Shown piece after piece: positions 24,136-25,244 of a stretch of DNA of 25,244 nt. Position 1 is the stretch's first letter. Each line of letters starts with the position of its first letter. Source of the DNA: DATGHS01 sp035307785 (lineage in GTDB: Bacteria; Planctomycetota; Planctomycetia; Gemmatales; Gemmataceae); contig DATGHS010000333.1 in assembly GCA_035307785.1 (NCBI GenBank), positions 1 to 25,244 on the forward strand, read 5' to 3'. The notes below the pieces were generated by a model. It saw only the letters and a program-made list of their open reading frames with translations, was not told the origin of the DNA and searched no databases. Made by a program: the position numbers and the translations under genes.

Positions 24136-25244
24136 ATGAGCCACCGGCGAGGAGCGCACTACGTCCGTCTGCACTGCGAGAGTCTCGAAGAACGCATTAC
24201 GCCTACCAGTTCCGTCTGGCAATTGGAAACGTTTGAAGGCGTGACCGGCGGCCAGATTCCCGCCAACTGGTCGCAATGGAGCAACGAGGCCGGCAACTCA
24301 TTCGGCGTCGATAACACATTCGCTCTCGACGGCACGCATAGCCTGAGCAGCACCGGCGACAGCGCCCTAAGGGCCCGCACCTGGTACAACCAGGTGTTGC
24401 CCGCTGATTTTGGCATTTCAGCGGCGGTTTATGCGAATTCGCTCGAGCCGTTGCAATTGATGCTGCGCGGCCAAAACCTGAACACCACAAAGCCAAGCTT
24501 TTATGCCGTGTCGATACAGCGCGGCTTGCAAATCAATTTGCTGAAGACAGTGAGCGGTCAAACAACGGTTTTGGCCAGCCTTACATCGAAGATCTACCTG
24601 TCTAACCAGTGGGTCCGTGTGACCTTGCAACCGAATGGGCAACGTCTTGACGTGGAAATTGTGCGTCTGGATACGCAGCAATACTTGAACAGCAGTGGGA
24701 ACTGGCAAGCCGCGCCGACGATGGGACTCCAGGTCAACGATGCGAGCATTACAGCGGAGGGTCAGGTTGGCATCGCCCGGCCGGCCGGGTATGCAGGGAA
24801 AGTATCGCTCGACGACTTCGCGATCCTTGTGCCCGAATACCAGCAGAGTTTCGACGCAGTACCTCTCGGCACATTGCCGGCCGGCTGGAGCCAATGGACC
24901 AACAATGGCACGACGGGGTTTCAGGTCACCAACCATCAATCGCTCAGCCCGGGCCAAAGTCTGCTTTCCGCGCCCGCCACGAGCCAAACCGAGTCACGCG
25001 CGTGGCTTAACACGCCGTACCCGGCCGACGTGCAAGTGAGCGGTACAGTTTATCTCAACAACTTGAGCCCGGAAGAACTCTTCGCCCGGGGCAGCAATTT
25101 GAACGCAGCCACGCCAAGCTATTATGCACTGGAGATCACACGGGGGTTGCAGATACAACTTTTGCGCGTGACGAATGGACAGACGTCGGTGTTGCAATCT
25201 CTTAGCTCGAATAATTATGTTTCTAACACTTGGCTGAAGGTAGC
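24136..25244 (+). CDS. Large exported repeat protein with planctomycete SLEER N-terminus (partial)
   Basis: The frame stays open to the window edge; at least 369 residues are visible. It starts MSHRRGAHYVRLHCESLEER, with GAGGAG 7 bases upstream. The motif ESLEERITP (15-23) is the LEDR/LEPR-type N-terminal signature seen on many large planctomycete surface proteins in place of a standard signal peptide. Two homologous domains follow with a period of 206 residues: WSQWSN at 45 and WSQWTN at 251, LMLRGQNLNTTKPSFYAVSI aligning with LFARGSNLNAATPSYYALEI, and SLTSKIYLSNQW with SLSSNNYVSNTW. The repeats look like beta-sandwich (LamG/concanavalin-like) domains. A long surface or adhesion protein is likely; the rest lies outside the window. 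Confidence 0.8.
   Translation, partial: MSHRRGAHYVRLHCESLEERITPTSSVWQLETFEGVTGGQIPANWSQWSNEAGNSFGVDNTFALDGTHSLSSTGDSALRARTWYNQVLPADFGISAAVYANSLEPLQLMLRGQNLNTTKPSFYAVSIQRGLQINLLKTVSGQTTVLASLTSKIYLSNQWVRVTLQPNGQRLDVEIVRLDTQQYLNSSGNWQAAPTMGLQVNDASITAEGQVGIARPAGYAGKVSLDDFAILVPEYQQSFDAVPLGTLPAGWSQWTNNGTTGFQVTNHQSLSPGQSLLSAPATSQTESRAWLNTPYPADVQVSGTVYLNNLSPEELFARGSNLNAATPSYYALEITRGLQIQLLRVTNGQTSVLQSLSSNNYVSNTWLKV

Overview
The window looks like chromosomal DNA from a planctomycete, most plausibly of the Pirellulales type. The evidence is gene content: a receptor-like Ser/Thr kinase with the planctomycetal N-terminal region, DUF1559-, DUF4058-, DUF3179- and DUF1080-type proteins, an SMP-30 family enzyme, a Tat-exported Gfo/Idh/MocA oxidoreductase, and a large surface protein whose N-terminus carries the SLEER-type motif common on exported planctomycete proteins. 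The lineage is inferred from families, since no rRNA is present. I see no insertion sequence, CRISPR array or integrase.

Layout. Positions 1-268 (minus) hold the start of a secreted Gly/Asn/His-rich protein. A quiet stretch follows, with a strong hairpin and tRNA-Arg(ACG) on the minus strand. An HpaI-type aldolase (1043-1828, plus) converges on an SMP-30/gluconolactonase-like enzyme (minus). Next come a conserved hypothetical protein and a 1119-residue AsmA-like protein (both minus), separated by a 26-bp perfect inverted repeat. A membrane-anchored Ser/Thr kinase (7326-8624, plus) is divergent from AsmA. It converges on a translationally coupled minus-strand pair, a DUF3179 protein and a secreted hydrolase-like protein.

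The middle holds a TIR-TM-DUF1080 fusion (minus), about 970 bp without a convincing gene, and an XPB-like helicase (plus). The helicase ends 3 bp from the stop codon of a convergent, internally duplicated ABC-2 permease. Further on, DUF4058 and DUF1559-like genes overlap on the minus strand and are divergent from a purple-acid-phosphatase-like enzyme (plus). A repeat-rich intergenic region leads to the Gfo/Idh/MocA oxidoreductase. A promoter-to-terminator unit that could encode a small RNA comes next, then pyruvate kinase, then the start of a repeat-containing surface protein that runs off the window.

How the genes fit together: many products act outside the cytoplasm. Tat-type signals occur on the SMP-30, phosphatase and oxidoreductase proteins, Sec-type signals on others, and the kinase and TIR protein each carry one membrane anchor. 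Sugar or carbon metabolism is represented by the aldolase, SMP-30, Gfo/Idh and pyruvate kinase, but these are separate transcription units rather than one pathway operon. The most distinctive items are the TIR-TM-DUF1080 protein, the overlapping DUF4058/DUF1559 pair, the candidate small RNA before pyruvate kinase, and a family of related intergenic hairpins.
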